64,000 nt of DNA from Calendula officinalis (taxonomy: Eukaryota > Streptophyta > Magnoliopsida > Asterales > Asteraceae). The position numbers and the translations under genes are program-made. Below are positions 35,601 through 47,573 of the stretch, one piece after another. The first letter of the stretch is position 1. Each line of letters starts with the position of its first letter. Below the pieces are notes generated by a model. That model did not search any database. It was not told the DNA's origin and saw only the letters and a list, made by a program, of their open reading frames with translations. Location of the stretch: contig OY970832.1 in NCBI GenBank assembly GCA_963853835.1, forward strand, positions 24,732,208 to 24,796,207. The letters run 5' to 3'.

Positions 35601-38600
35601 GCAACTTTTCCAAGCCAAATCACATTATGAATTACTATAACACCACCTACTCTCAAGTCTCACCTGCAAAATCAAACTAGTAAAAGTAATTGTATTACGT
35701 GAAGCTAAACATGTATGATTGCTTAAAAAATAGTTTATGCTGCTAACCAATTTTAGAAGTAATTCAAAGTGTTCCTTATACATTCTTTTCTCGGCATCAA
35801 CAAAAGCAAAATCAAAACTGCGAATATAAAAAAAGACAAATGTAATAAAGTTATTTAGTGATTTAAAACAATTCACCTGCAACTTTCCCCATTCTCAATC
35901 TTTGAGTATTTAAGTTTAGAGTATTCACAGCCAGTCCATGTCTTGCATCCACCTAACATTAAATCACAAATATCTCGGTCATTAAGTCAACAAATTTGTG
36001 CATGTTATAAAAATAAGGAACGCTGATCATTTGCTTACAGTTATAGTTGTGATCGACTGATCACTGGCAATGGTGACAACAATTTAAGAATATATTAAAT
36101 AAAACAAAGCAGTACAAGTAACTTCAATCTAGTATTCGGTAATCAGCTAATATCAAATCAAATTAGCTCTATTAAGCTAATTTTATTCAAAATTAATGAT
36201 TTCAGTACCCAAATACTATAAAAGTTCCCTATTAGTACTATAAATTACAGTAATACTTTCAGTAATCACACGATCACTTAAGAAATTAGACGAAATTCAA
36301 CACAAATTAACACAATTTCATAGCAAATTAACTATCCAGATTATCACCAAGCAAGTATTGCAGCAAGAATAAACTTCCCATTAGGTGAGAATTTAGTAAA
36401 CGAAACCGCCGGAACCTTATCATAATGAGCGTCTTCAAGCAAGTTCCAATTGCTGACACCCAAACAATGCGAGATCGGAAACGTCGTCGGTGTGGCCAAT
36501 TAGACAGGAAATAAGGGTTAGGTATAAAGTGTTCTAGTTGATTAGGGTTTTGTCTAAAGAAGGTGATGCGAGGAGTTTAACGCTGATAGAGAATTTGACG
36601 CAGGAGACGATGGATTGGTGGGGGGTTAGTGTTTTGATGTTGCTGTAGTGGGCTTACTGCGGTGGCGGTTGCACGATGTTGGGGGTATCGAGAGGTTATT
36701 GGAGAAGTTTATTAGCAGTGTCTTAAAAAAATTGGATTTTGAACGGAACTAGTCGATATCCTAAAAATATGTTTTGAACCTGATTACAATATACTAGCAG
36801 GGTACCCGCGCAATGCGGCGGCGGGTACCCAGAAACCATATTTCGTGGCGAGCAAGTGTTGTTCGTTTACACGGTAATAATTGTTGCTAGAAATAAATAA
36901 TTAAACGGAAATGTGGATTTTGGTAAGAGTTGATGATTTACAGCGTCGTATATTTAATGTTATTGGGTAAAATGGTTTTCGAGTAACAGACTTTTGTTAT
37001 TAAGTGTGGGTGGTGTTACCAAAGTGTAATGTATAGCAAGTGGTTAATACATATTGATAAGTTAGGAGAGGTCTTGGGTTCGAATCTTATTAGCCGCAAT
37101 TTTTTCCTTTTTAAGGTAGAGAACTAACTAACAAAAGTAGAAAGGTCCTTAAAATCAAGTTTAAGGAGCTCCTTAAACTTGCCTAATGGGGTAGGCCTAA
37201 ATGCTTTATATAGTAGTAAGATATTGATTATTGAATATCAATGATAAATTAAATTATGTTAAAGATGAATAGATGAAAAAAAGGATAAAAAAACCTAAAC
37301 ATTACAAAATAAATATTATAAGAAATTAAAAAAACTCTAAAAACTAACAAATTTCTTTAAATATATAAAAAATATACTTCCTCCGTATCAAAATAAGTGA
37401 CACAAATTAGCTTACACATTTTTTGAGGTAAAAAATTAAAGTAGAGGTTAAAATCTATTAAAGTACATAATTAGTAGAGATTGAGTCCCACTTTTCTTGA
37501 ATAAAGTGATATTAATGAGTTTTAAAAATAAAAGTAAGGGTATAAGGGTAATTTCACTTTATTAAAGTGGATAGTTAGTGGGTATGGGTCCCACTATTTT
37601 TACCAAATAAGAAAAGTTTTCAAAATGTGTCACTTATTTTGATACACCCCAAAATAGAAAGTGTGTCACTTATTTTGATACGGAGGAAGTATAAAACACT
37701 TAACACGTAACTAAAATTAGTCAGGCATGTTGAACCAGATTATAATATTGTGAATTAGCTCAATTTAATAAGGATCATAACAACATTCTCATTAGACATT
37801 GAATCTACAAGTACATAAGATAGAGTAGATACTAGAGATGCAACAAGACAAGTACACAACCCGGTTATAATTTCATAACATATGGTTGTACACTTTATGT
37901 ACATAAAGTATACTTATGATGATGTTCAATAGTAATCAATCATTCTGAAATATGAGTAACAACATTTCTCCTGATTGTTTAGATTTACACAAAATCATAG
38001 TTGTACTTCTTCGTCTTGTATCTTTAGACAATCCATTAGAGATTTGCCTCGTTAAAAATCTTATGGAATAAAATCCTTTGGGACAAAAACTCGGGTCAAA
38101 GGATATAAGAGTACGACCTGGATGTCTTGAACGAGGGAAAGAACCATATATGACATGTCTCATTGAATCCTTGTAAAGAAAAACACACAGTGTGACAAAA
38201 ACTCCAACGAAGTACAAAAGAGTGCACGATCTCTCATAAGTATTCAATTGGATACTCCCCTCGACTTAAACAATTCTTAGTGACTATGTGATAAAATTAG
38301 TGTGTCATTAAAAAACTTTGTCAAGGTAAATTCAACGGGACAAAATCCTTGAACTAAAGGAAAAAGCATACACAAGCATTCGTCGGAATGCTCCCTCTAA
38401 CATGCACTCGACATGCATGGTGCAAAACATACGTCCAGGTGAAACCATTATTCTCAAGGTGCAAAGCATATGTCAGGATGAAATCTTTATTCACACTCAA
38501 CATGGTGCAAAACGCACACAATGATTCAATCATTATTGACACTCAACATGGTGCAAAGCGTACGTCAGGACGCAATTATTCTTCGTACGTAACTGGGTGC

Positions 38601-39695
38601 ATGTACATGTCATTTAGGTAGCTCCAAAGAGTTTCCTAAGTCCAGTGGCTTTGATTCCTCTTCAAGCCTTTCTGGATCTTAAATGCGAGTTAGTTAGCTT
38701 TATGAGTTTTACAAGCCTATAAGTGATGAGTTTTCGAGGTGTATAATTTGTTTTTTGTGTTTTAAGTTCGAGATCTAGCCGTCGTTCCTTTTATTTTAGG
38801 CGGCATTGTTTAGGTTGGGTTTTTTATTTCCAGGTTTTCTCTATGCATTGTAATTTCTAGCTTATTACTAGTTCTTTTAATGAATTAACTTTTGCCTTTA
38901 TATATATTAAACTCCGCCGAAATAACACCTCGAGAAAAAACGACATGTAAAACATAGTGTAGTATGATATATGCATCAAGTGTCATATTATTTAAATTAT
39001 AATAGGACACATATACATAAACATCCTATAAACTATAATATATTTGGAACCGCATATCGAGTGTCCTGTTAGATCACATTATAATAGGACATTATTAGAT
39101 AAACGACCCATAAAACTAATGTAATATGACTTTTGTATCAAGGTCCTAATATGTATCCTTATAATAGGACTCATGCGAATTAATGTCCCATAAAACCTAA
39201 TATTAGAGGACCCGCATATCAAGTGTCTTATTAGGTTACAATATAATAGGACCTCAATGAATAAGTGTCCTATGAAGCTTAATGTAATAGGACATGTATT
39301 TCAAATGTCCTATTACATCCAATCATAATAAAACCCCAATTGACAAAGGTCCTATCAATTAGTTTAATAGGATCTACATATAAAGTGTCCTATTAGATTA
39401 TAACATATTAGGACTCAGAAAGTGGGTCGTCCTATTAGATATGATTTTAGGACGACACTATAAAAGTGTACCAAAAAAAGGTCCTAAAAGCCTATTATTG
39501 TTGTAGTGATTTATTTATGGTGGAAGCTAAAAACATATGTATTAATTAATTATGCAGAAAGAAAGGACGATTTTGCCTTGTCGGTGGAACGGGATGAATA
39601 GGCCATGCTATTTATTTGCAAGAAAATTCTTACCAGAAACCCTAGACACCATGATCGACCTTTTCGCAAACTATACAACTACAACAATTTCATGA
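32677..39695 (+). CDS. GT14-family (core-2/I-branching, BC10-like) glycosyltransferase
   Basis: Type II membrane protein of the Golgi. Exons 32677-33060, 33132-33230, 33316-33416, 33502-33573, 33660-33750, 33858-33938, 34040-34102, 34209-34331, 34433-34471 and 39558-39695 give 1,191 nt, 396 residues, the usual size. A short cytosolic tail is followed by a membrane anchor (WIIVLVSLVCMFLIVAYIYP, about residues 29-48). The catalytic part shows IAFMFLSPGSLPFEKLW, FSVYIHAS, FVLLSDSCVPLRDFDYVYNY, GRYSEHMLPE, WFTMKRQHAVIVMAD, CYSDEHYLPTFFHM and RPCYLFARKFLPE, all typical of plant DUF266/GT14 proteins; the precise sugar acceptor is unknown. The last intron is 5.1 kb because a CACTA element is inserted in it. 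Donor and acceptor of that intron are intact, so correct splicing remains possible. Confidence 0.92.
35570..35950 (-). pseudogene. Captured fragment of a CCoAOMT-like O-methyltransferase gene
   Basis: On the minus strand three exon pieces remain, separated by intron-like DNA with intact splice borders: 35877-35947, about 35735-35817 and 35577-35663. They read ENGESCR, then FDFAFVDAEKRMYKEHFELL, then VGGVIVIHNVIWLGKVADPL. This is the metal- and SAM-proximal block of caffeoyl-CoA-type O-methyltransferases (compare DFAFVDADKRMY...VGGVIVIDNVLWHGKVADP). The third piece is one frame off because of a small insertion, and both ends of the protein are missing. Retained introns mean it was captured as genomic DNA, not by reverse transcription. 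Confidence 0.8.
36794..37221 (-). mobile_element. Short non-autonomous Helitron (428 bp), nested in the CACTA element
   Basis: On the minus strand it starts TCTTACTACTATATAAAGCA (37221) and ends with a GC-rich hairpin (two GGGTACCC arms) followed by CTGCTAG at 36794. It is flanked by A on the left and T on the right, the normal Helitron insertion site, without target duplication. Both ends match the element at 52363-52854. Confidence 0.85.
37377..37689. mobile_element. Stowaway family A MITE (313 bp) nested in the CACTA element
   Basis: CTTCCTCCGTATCAAAATAA left end and inverted ATACGGAGGAAG right end with TA flanks. Very close in sequence to the 3906 copy, in inverse orientation. Confidence 0.85.
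38395..38590. repeat. Tandem repeat of about 50 bp inside the CACTA element
   Basis: Four diverged units share the words ACTCAACATGGTGCAAA(A/G)C and GTCAGGATG(A/C)AATC(A/T)TTATTC. Preceding DNA (37980-38360) has AAAAATCTTATGG/GGGACAAAAAC words often seen in the noncoding part of plant retrotransposons, so this zone may be a captured retroelement piece. Confidence 0.55.
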
Positions 39696-40901
39696 AAAAG
39701 ATTCTTTTTTTTCTTTCTGATTCTTTAGTTGGGTCAAACCCGACCCGTGTTCACATTGTTGTAAATCTTATCTTACATAGATATGGACATTTGCCTGAGA
39801 TCAAGGGTATATTTGGGAAATGAGTTCATAGTCAACAGCTTGGGAAATATTTGAGTTGATAGTCAACACTTAAGGAAAATGTTACTAGTCCTCTTGAGTT
39901 CATGAGATGACATAATATTTTCATTATTACCCTTCATTTTGGGCAATATTTTTGTATCGTTTCTGGGAGCAACTTTTTTTGGTAATTATAATTTATTAAA
40001 TTTAGAGAAATACTTCTGTTCTGATTGGTGGCTAAAATTTTATGTTATCTATAAACACTCAACTAACAAAACGAAAATAGAGATTAGAATAAACGTACAC
40101 CTAAAACTAAAACACCCGCTCACACATGACACCTAAGCAATCTGTGAAACTCGAAACGGCAAAACTAAACACTCGCTTGGACCGTCGCCACTTGGCTAGC
40201 CTGCTTCTACTGATCACTCTCTTTAGTTAGGACTGAATCAGCCCGAAATGTGGCCGTATATTGCCCAATTTCGCTACATATTCATATTTTCTCATAAATT
40301 AGCGTTACATGTTTAAATTAGAAATTAGTTTTTGGGCTGGAATTGCTCTACTAAATTCCTGTTTTTTCCATTTATCATATCGTCCGCCTTGCCCACGACT
40401 AACTAATTATCGGTTCAATTTGCATCTTATTTGGTTTTGACTAGGTTTTATGTACGCAGGACCTAAAATTCTGGAAGTTAACCGCCATGTGAAATAATAA
40501 TTTGTGCTTTTTACATAAAAACATAGGATCTAGCGTTCTAAAAATCAAACTTTATGAACATTGAACCAAAACCCAATGATCTAGAAATATATTATTTCAG
40601 AAATTACATTGTATGAATATATTTTGCAAGGTGTGAATAAGTAAGTATAAGAGGTTGTAAGTTGTTATGAGCTATCACGAAATATATTATGGTCAACATC
40701 TTGTGAGACACATGTCGTGGGTTAAATATGTTTGAGACTGATCATCACACAATACTCCTGTCATACGCTAAAAATTGGACTGAGAACCGACTGGAGCCGC
40801 AGAACCGAATTAAATCAAGTTATATTGATTTGATCATCAGTAATTTAAGTTAAATTACATGCAAATATGGTTACTGGAAAAAAAAAAAAAAACAACTAAT
40901 A

Positions 40902-41212
40902 CTTCATTTGTTTCAAATAAGTGATACATTGTTGGTTTAATAGTTTTTGAGATAAAATATTATAATGAGGGTTATATTAAATTAAATTGGATAGTTAGTG
41001 GGATGCATCCTACACCTTTTGAATAAAGTGAGATTAATGAGATTTAAAAGTAAAATGAATGGTAATGAATCATTTTACTATATTAAAAAAAAATAGTTAG
41101 TGGATGTGGACCCCACTACGTTTTACCAAATAAAATAAATTATCAAACTGTATCACTTATTTTGAAACTATTAGAAGTGTAAAATGTATCACTTATTTTG
41201 AAATGGAGGAAG
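40902..41212. mobile_element. Stowaway family A MITE (311 bp)
   Basis: CTTCATTTGTTTCAAATAAG and CTTATTTTGAAATGGAGGAAG ends, TA flanks. Confidence 0.8.
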
Positions 41213-41823
41213 TAATACTAATACGGTTTTAATTCAAATCGCTCGTTCAATAAAGAAAACCTCAAATTATCTGCATTATCTTCTAATCTAGTCGAATGTA
41301 TCAACACGCCCTCAACACGCACTAGCCACATTCACCCACCACCACCACACAGAAAACATAGAAATATATAGACATGCGAACAGCAGTTCAATTTTATAAT
41401 CGCGTTGAAATTAGACTTATAAATAAAAGTCAACGACAGCTTCAAGGGGCCGGACTAAAATTCTTGGTTTATTATTCTTTTGAAATATAATTTATTGTTA
41501 GTGATCAAATAGTTATCGTATTCATTAAACTAAAAACTGTAAAATTCAATCAGTTAACTTAAAACATAAGAGCCATTAGATGATGAACCTTCGTAGCCAC
41601 AAATGGATATTCCTTTTGCTCATAAAGATTAAACTTGAGACCTCCTGTGAATTTTATATTATGGAGACCAAATTTAACTAATAAGACACCACTCTTAGTG
41701 TTATTAACTTCGATGTTACGTTACTACTTGCTACGAAAGTTCAGATTGACATACAAATCTTGACCAAGAAGTTTACAAATAAAGGTTTGTTAAAAAGATA
41801 TACCCGACAAACAATAAATACTA

Positions 41824-42077
41824 CTCCCTTCGTCCCACAAAAAAAGTTATCATTTCTCCTTAAAATTTTGTCTCACAAAAAAGTTCTTATTTCTCAAATT
41901 TGAGGGGTGCACTTAATAAAATAATATTATTACGAATGATTCCACCAATAAAACACTCTCTCTCTCCAATCTATCATTATATTTTAATCAAAAGTATTAA
42001 CAAGGACCTCACCACTAACTATCTCCTTAAAGCTTGTACCCAAGAGAAATGAGAACTTTTTTATGGAACGGATGGAG
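41824..42077. mobile_element. Stowaway family B MITE (254 bp)
   Basis: CTCCCTTCGTCCCACAAAAA left end, GGAACGGATGGAG right end, TA flanks. Confidence 0.8.
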
Positions 42078-42104
42078 TATATAGTATATTAATTTAAAAT
42101 TAAG

Positions 42105-42271
42105 TAATGGTATTTAATCCTACCATTTGGGCATAGTCATAGTCCTACTCATTAGATGAAGACATATGTCAAAATTAAGGGATAATATTAAGAGAGAGAA
42201 CTAGTGAATTACACATATCATCCTATCAAATGGGTAGATTTATAATTATAAACAAGGACTAAATATCATTT
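42105..42271. mobile_element. Small MITE, AATGATATTTAG family, copy 2
   Basis: AATGGTATTTAAT...CTAAATATCATTT ends, with the internal words CTACTCATTAGATGAAGACA and GAGAGAGAACTAGTGA in common with 18100-18244. Confidence 0.65.
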
Positions 42272-42574
42272 CACTTTAAAATTTAATTCATATGCATCAA
42301 CCATCATTTTGGATTTAATATATTTATTTAAATAAAACGTCTTTCCTCAAAAAAGTATTCTGTCGAGTAGTCAACGAATTTGCTAAGTCCATGGCTTCCT
42401 ATCACTTTCTCTTCATTTCACATTCCTTCACCAATATATATATACATAAGTTATATGCATCTTTCAAAAGAACTCATTATAAGTGTTTTAATTAGATCAG
42501 AAAGTTGAGCCCGAGACCATCTCCCGGGTGCATCAACGGGTCAAATTTGAAGTTCGGGTCTAGAAAAACAAAGG

Positions 42575-43066
42575 ATGGGTGCTGGTTTATCATGCAAAGC
42601 ATTGGAAACAGACGTAATTACGTTTAAGAAAATAAGAGTTGTGCAATTAGATGGTTCATTGGAGGATTATGAAGATCCAACCACAGTTAATCAAGTGATC
42701 AAAAATTTCCCCAACCACTTTTTATGTTCTCCAATTGAAATTCTCAAATCGGGCTTAGTACCACTCAAGCGTGACCAGCTACTTAAATCGGGTCAAATCT
42801 ACTTCATGCTTCCTAACTCGACCCTTAAATTTAGTTCGTCTCCAGGCGATTTGGGCTCTCTAATAAAGAAGCTTATGAACAAAGCTAAAACGGGCCGATG
42901 TTCTGCCAAGTCAGCCCCAACAGCTCCTTTGGGTAGCCCGTTATGCGGCCCACAAGCTTCAAGCTCGAGTCAGTTTTTAGACAGTTGGTGTGGTGAAATG
43001 GGAGAAGGAAGCATGTTAAGATCGGAGAGATGGAAGCCGATTTTGGCTGCAATTATAGAAGGATAA
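42575..43066 (+). CDS. PADRE/DUF4228-domain protein, single exon
   Basis: A 163-residue intronless gene. The N-terminus MGAGLSCK has Gly2 and a nearby Cys, as in the myristoylation- and palmitoylation-type starts of this family. The domain is visible as KIRVVQLDGSLEDYEDPTTV, then NHFLCSPIEIL and LKSGQIYFMLPNSTLK, the usual start, middle and end of DUF4228. The tail ends ERWKPILAAIIEG, similar to the WKPxLxxIxE end common in the family. Members respond to pathogens and abiotic stress in several plants; the molecular function is unknown. A TATA-rich stretch lies about 140 bp upstream. Confidence 0.9.
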   Translation: MGAGLSCKALETDVITFKKIRVVQLDGSLEDYEDPTTVNQVIKNFPNHFLCSPIEILKSGLVPLKRDQLLKSGQIYFMLPNSTLKFSSSPGDLGSLIKKLMNKAKTGRCSAKSAPTAPLGSPLCGPQASSSSQFLDSWCGEMGEGSMLRSERWKPILAAIIEG

Positions 43067-44372
43067 TTTATGCAAGGAATTGTATGGTATTGATTTTTTA
43101 TGCTAAAGAAAGATGGTTTGTGTCGTCAATTAGTTAGCGAAACAAATGTTTTGAATATACGCTTCTTGGGACCTTTAACTATACTTTTGAAAAATGTTCA
43201 CTAAGTTCACGAAATTTGACTACATGTCAAATCTAATTTTGATTTATTGAATATCTTTTTTACATATTGTATGTTTGTTCTAACTCTGACCCGACCGATT
43301 GACAAAATGGACCCGCTCGATCCATCCATTAGTTTTGACGTGTAAATTTTTATGAAAGACCTACCTACAATTGTATCTTGGCTTTGCCATTGACCATAGC
43401 ATCGTAAGATGTAGATCCGATCTTATATGGCTTGAGTTAATAAATCAAAAAACTGAGAATATACTAACTTAAAAAGAAAAAAGACAAAAGTTCATCGGGT
43501 AAGTAAGTCGTAAGAGTAAACTATAAATCTTCATCTTTAATATCTTAAATTTTTAATTCTTAGTAAAAACAATATAGTAATATAAATCCTTATAAGTTGT
43601 ATTGCATTATGAATATCATAATTAACATGTGAATATTTCATAAATTTGTCCTATAACTAGTTATTATATGAAGTGCAACACATATGAAACAGATAGGGAC
43701 CTTTAAGTGGAATCTTGCAATCCCAGATTCTATCTTATGATCTTAATCTTATAAAGATAAAAACGATCTATAATAAGATATCAATCTTAATAATTTGCAA
43801 ATATATTCATTGTCAAGTTTTAGACCAAATCCTAACCGGCTAACCAATCATTTGTGTGTCACTGTCAGCGATTGCCACCCATGGTTAAGACAAATCAAAG
43901 TGTGTAGATTTGTGCCAAATGTCCATTTAAAGGATTCGTATATTCATGCCAAATATAGAAGGGTTGTGTTACAACTTACAATAGAAGTCATAGTAGGTGT
44001 ATACTTGAATAAACACTTACTCTTTGAAAAAGTGAGCATATAATAAACATTGCAGCTTATCAAAATGAAATGAATTTGACAACATATAAGCCAGAATTCA
44101 CAGGCTTAAGTTAATAAAAAAAACAGTTACAGCAGTAGTAAACTTATTGTGTTTTTACCATATAGACCTACCTACATGAGAACAAGACCGAAACTGTACA
44201 AACAAGTTTGCTTCTTAAATCCACATCTTTTAAGCTAGCTATCAATATGTACAGTAGAATGTGGTCTGCAGGCAAATATATATTCCAACAAAAACTCAAA
44301 AAGAAATAAAAATTGGAACCAGGGGTAATATAGTAAATTACTCAGAACGTGCAGTAGGTGGTAGCTGTTAAT
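43067..44372. other. Intergenic stretch, no gene seen
   Basis: AT-rich, with the PADRE 3' untranslated region on the left and that of the mitochondrial-type gene on the right. An 82-codon frame at 43795-44043 has no recognisable motif. Confidence 0.5.
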
Positions 44373-45596
44373 TCATCCTTCCTCATCCTCAGGCTGAGGA
44401 GACATATAATACTGACTATTATCATCAACTTTTACCTCCACTGGATGCACAGGGGAAGTACCTGTAATTACCATAAACATATAGAAATTACTAAAACAGG
44501 TTAGAATTTAGAAACAGGAAAAAAGATGAGCAAAATAAATGGAACTTGAAGTATATTAATTTTAATAGAATATAAACCTACACAGGTGATATAATTTGAC
44601 CTGGATTATATTACAACATAAGTTAAAAACTAACAATCCTATTGGGATTGAAACATAATGCTTCTTCAGATTAACAAGCAATCAAACAATTTAACTCACC
44701 AAATTAACACACATCCATTCTTAAGGGTGCGTGGAAAGCATCAAGCAAAAATATAAATGCGTGAATTTACCATCCAAAATTGATTGATCGTTAATAGTTC
44801 TAAATAACCTTTTCTAATCTTCTTAAAGTTTCTACATTTTCAGTTTTTCGCCACAAAATCCGCATTGTATTTTCTAACTTTATTCAGATATAATAAAAAC
44901 ATGATGTTCAAAATGGATAATAAAGTTTTATTTGGCTTTTTTTTTTCCATTATTATGAGAATTTTGCATATAGCCTCTAGAAACTCCGTTCAACACCTTC
45001 AGATAACGAAATAACTTGCAGCAAGGATCCAAAATTAGATCAAATCACTATTTATCACAAAATCCTTTCCATCTTATCAATTCTAACTTTATAATATCCT
45101 GTCGGATGAATCTACACAATCCGAATCGACAATCTTCCTGTTCATCTATGTTCAAGTAAAGCAAAAGGCATTAAAGCAAGCAAAAGAATTGGATACCTTC
45201 GATGAAATAAGCTGAAGAAGGCCAGCCACGGGACGTGCTAAGGGACATAAATTCGTCTTCAGTCAACGGATTGGTCAGATTCCTGAAGACTCCAACAAGA
45301 CCGTTAGATTCAGGTCGGTGACGTCGAGGTGGGACCCAATACGAAGCACCGGGAACAAAAGGAAGCCAATCGGGAGCCGATTGCCTCACGATGATGTTGT
45401 GGATAACATCATCAAGCTTTCTTAACCCTAAAACCTCCACATCTCCTTCCGATTCGAGATCGAGTTCGATCAATTGCGCTTTTCCCGATATGCTAGAGAA
45501 TCGGTTCGGCTGAGATATACCTAATTTGAATGTTTGCAAGGAAATCGGTGACGATGATGTCGTTCGGATTAGGGTTTGCGAGAGGAAACGAGCCAT
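44373..45596 (-). CDS. Small mitochondrion-targeted-type protein of unknown function
   Basis: Two exons (minus strand) 45197-45596 and 44373-44461 join to 489 nt, 162 residues, through an intron of 735 bp with clean GT and AG ends. The N-terminus MARFLSQTLIRTTSSSPISL is Arg/Ser/Thr-rich and lacks acidic residues, typical of a mitochondrial presequence. The conserved-looking core is PDWLPFVPGASYWVPPRR followed by LTEDEFMSLSTSRGWPSSAY; the C-terminus is acidic (MSPQPEDEEG). I recognise it as a plant-wide short protein but cannot name it. Soluble; no membrane segment is seen. Confidence 0.8.
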
Positions 45597-47573
45597 GGAA
45601 TCTGATAAATTCTACTGTGAGCTTGTATCCGTGTAAAAAGCGATTTCGATTTCTGATTTCGATTTCGTTTTCATTGATTTGCAATAATTGGATATGGATT
45701 AAAACGGTTGTCCATACTCCATATATTACCGACATTCAACTTACACTTTATCCCCTCAATTTCTACAACTTTTACAATATCTAGCTTTTTAAGTAATTAC
45801 ATTTTGCTCACTTATTATGATTTAGTGGGATCCTTGAAAAATTTTATTAGGTTAATCACGTAGGTTCAATGAACAATGGGAATAATTGCTATTCAAATCC
45901 ACGGGTGGCGATTTAGGTCAAGTTCGAGTTCATGGGTTTGGGTTCATAGATTTACATTCAACCTGCAATCAATATGTATATATAAATGGCTAGATATTTC
46001 AAAATTCTAACATGTTTACTTTCAACCCGAATGTTAGTCATATAACCCGTTTAATTAAACATGTTAAACCAAATAGTGGTTTGAATAGGTAAAACATATC
46101 GACTTTTTAAATATATCTAATTTTCAAATATGTCTATAAACTATTAAGGTATAAGTATATTTATACTTAAAAATGTTTCAATAATTAAGCATGTTGGCGA
46201 GTCAAATCATTTAAATTAATATCAATGCGAACCTAACCCATTTAATAAACTGGTCAGTTGAGTCGACCCAAAACTTGTTTGCACCAACCCTAACTTTCTT
46301 ATGTTCATGTTGGGTTGGGTTTCATGTCAGGTCAGAAATTTCAACCATGTATCCAACCTTGAAAAACGATATTATTTACGGGTCATTTTACTGCAAATTC
46401 GTATGGCTAATAATATGTTATCAATATCATTAAAATGGTAAATTTATCATCTAGAGCCACGGTGTTAATTTTTTTTCAATCAAGGAAAGGGTAGTCTAAG
46501 TATAAATTTAAAAGTGTATTTCTGTTATAATACTTTCCCGGGGTGGACAAACTTTGCTCGTGATCTATACGACATAACCATTTTCTTTGTCGTTTTTGTA
46601 AATTCCGCTAACCATCTGATAAATATAAAATCGAATGTGTGACATTTAAGAAAATATCATTCGTGAACTCTAGCCCTAGTGATCACAGATGGTTTGTTTT
46701 CGTAGCCAAGTGTTCATTCAATTTTCTCAATGCCTGTCCATAACATGTTAATTTGATCATAGAGGTTTAAATAATTAATTTAAAAAGTTCTTAAATCCTT
46801 ATATCGTTATTTACATGTTTATCTTAATGATTATCTCAATATTTCGACGATAGTAATTTCTTATGCAATTTTATCGAAAGAACGTGAAAAATGTTTGATA
46901 TAAACGCATTTGGGTTCAATGCCTATCCTAGTTTACCAGCTACAAATATTAAACTGTTATCAATTTTTAGTATTTCTTATTTATATCTCATCGATTTTCT
47001 AATACTAATTTGTTTTGTGTAGAGAAGATCTCAAAAAATATTCTGGCCCTTCTAGCCAAAAAGTAGAGAGGAGCGAGAGTGGGCCTTTAAGAGTATTTAA
47101 TAGGTATTGTGTGTGTATATTTTAAAATGATGAGTCCCAAAAAACTGAAAAGAATAAGTATCATTGACATGAATATGTCAGTTGAGTGTCAGCTGACGTG
47201 ACACTCATTTGACAAAAACTAAAGACGTCGGTGGCGTCAAGTTTTCCGCACTGATGGTACGCCTCATCGGTTGATTGTTGTCACTTTTTCTCTTCTTCTA
47301 GCCGGAGAGTAGAGAAGAGGGAGAAGTGAGCCCCAAGGATATTTTAATAAGGTATTATTTGCATAGATTTTATAATGTTGGATCCTAAAAAACTGAACAT
47401 GATGAGTATTGCTGACATGAGTATGTAAGTTGAGTGTCAGTTGGAATACCAGCTGACGTTACATTGATTTGAAATAATCTGAAGGTGTCAGTTGTGTTAC
47501 AGTCGGCAATATATAGTTTCACACATATATTAGGTATAATTTATATTAATAATAGTCATCTACTCATTAAAAC
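45597..47573. other. Gene-free DNA with a tandem duplication
   Basis: The promoter side of the mitochondrial-type gene, then AT-rich DNA with scattered GGTTCGGGT/AACCCGA words (45900-46400) that may be hAT debris, and the duplication at 47048-47485. No gene is seen. Confidence 0.5.
47048..47485. repeat. Diverged tandem duplication, two units of about 190 bp set about 255 bp apart
   Basis: Unit 1 (47048-47230) and unit 2 (47301-47485) share CTTCTAGCC, GTAGAGA(G/A)GAG, AAAAAACTGAA, GACATGA(A/G)TATGT and GTTGAGTGTCAG in the same order. The word TCAGCTGACGT is repeated. Function is unknown. Confidence 0.6.

Larger units (their letters stand above)
34520..39508. mobile_element. CACTA (EnSpm) non-autonomous element, 4,989 bp, in the last GT14 intron
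   Basis: Ends CACTACACCAAAATTGGTCT and, inverted, CACTACAACAATAATAGGCT. The 3-bp duplication ATT lies at 34517-34519 and 39509-39511. Both subterminal zones (34540-34990 and 38940-39490) are filled with short GTCCTAATA/TATAGGAC repeats, as expected of CACTA transposase binding regions. No transposase frame was found. The interior carries an O-methyltransferase gene fragment, a Helitron, a Stowaway MITE and a tandem repeat, so it is a composite, gene-fragment-bearing (Pack-CACTA-like) element. Confidence 0.92.
39696..42574. other. Intergenic DNA between the GT14 and PADRE genes
   Basis: It contains Stowaway elements of both families (40902-41212, 41824-42077), a small MITE (42105-42271), and the PADRE promoter with a TATA-rich stretch near 42430. 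No other gene is seen. Confidence 0.55.

Noticed and set aside
37078..37120. GGGTTCGAATC word suggestive of a tRNA T-arm
   Set aside because: No cloverleaf can be built around it; it lies within a Helitron, where such tRNA-like words recur (also near 51360 and 62740).
43795..44043. 82-codon frame between the PADRE and mitochondrial-type genes
   Set aside because: No family motif, no promoter or splice context, atypical codon use.
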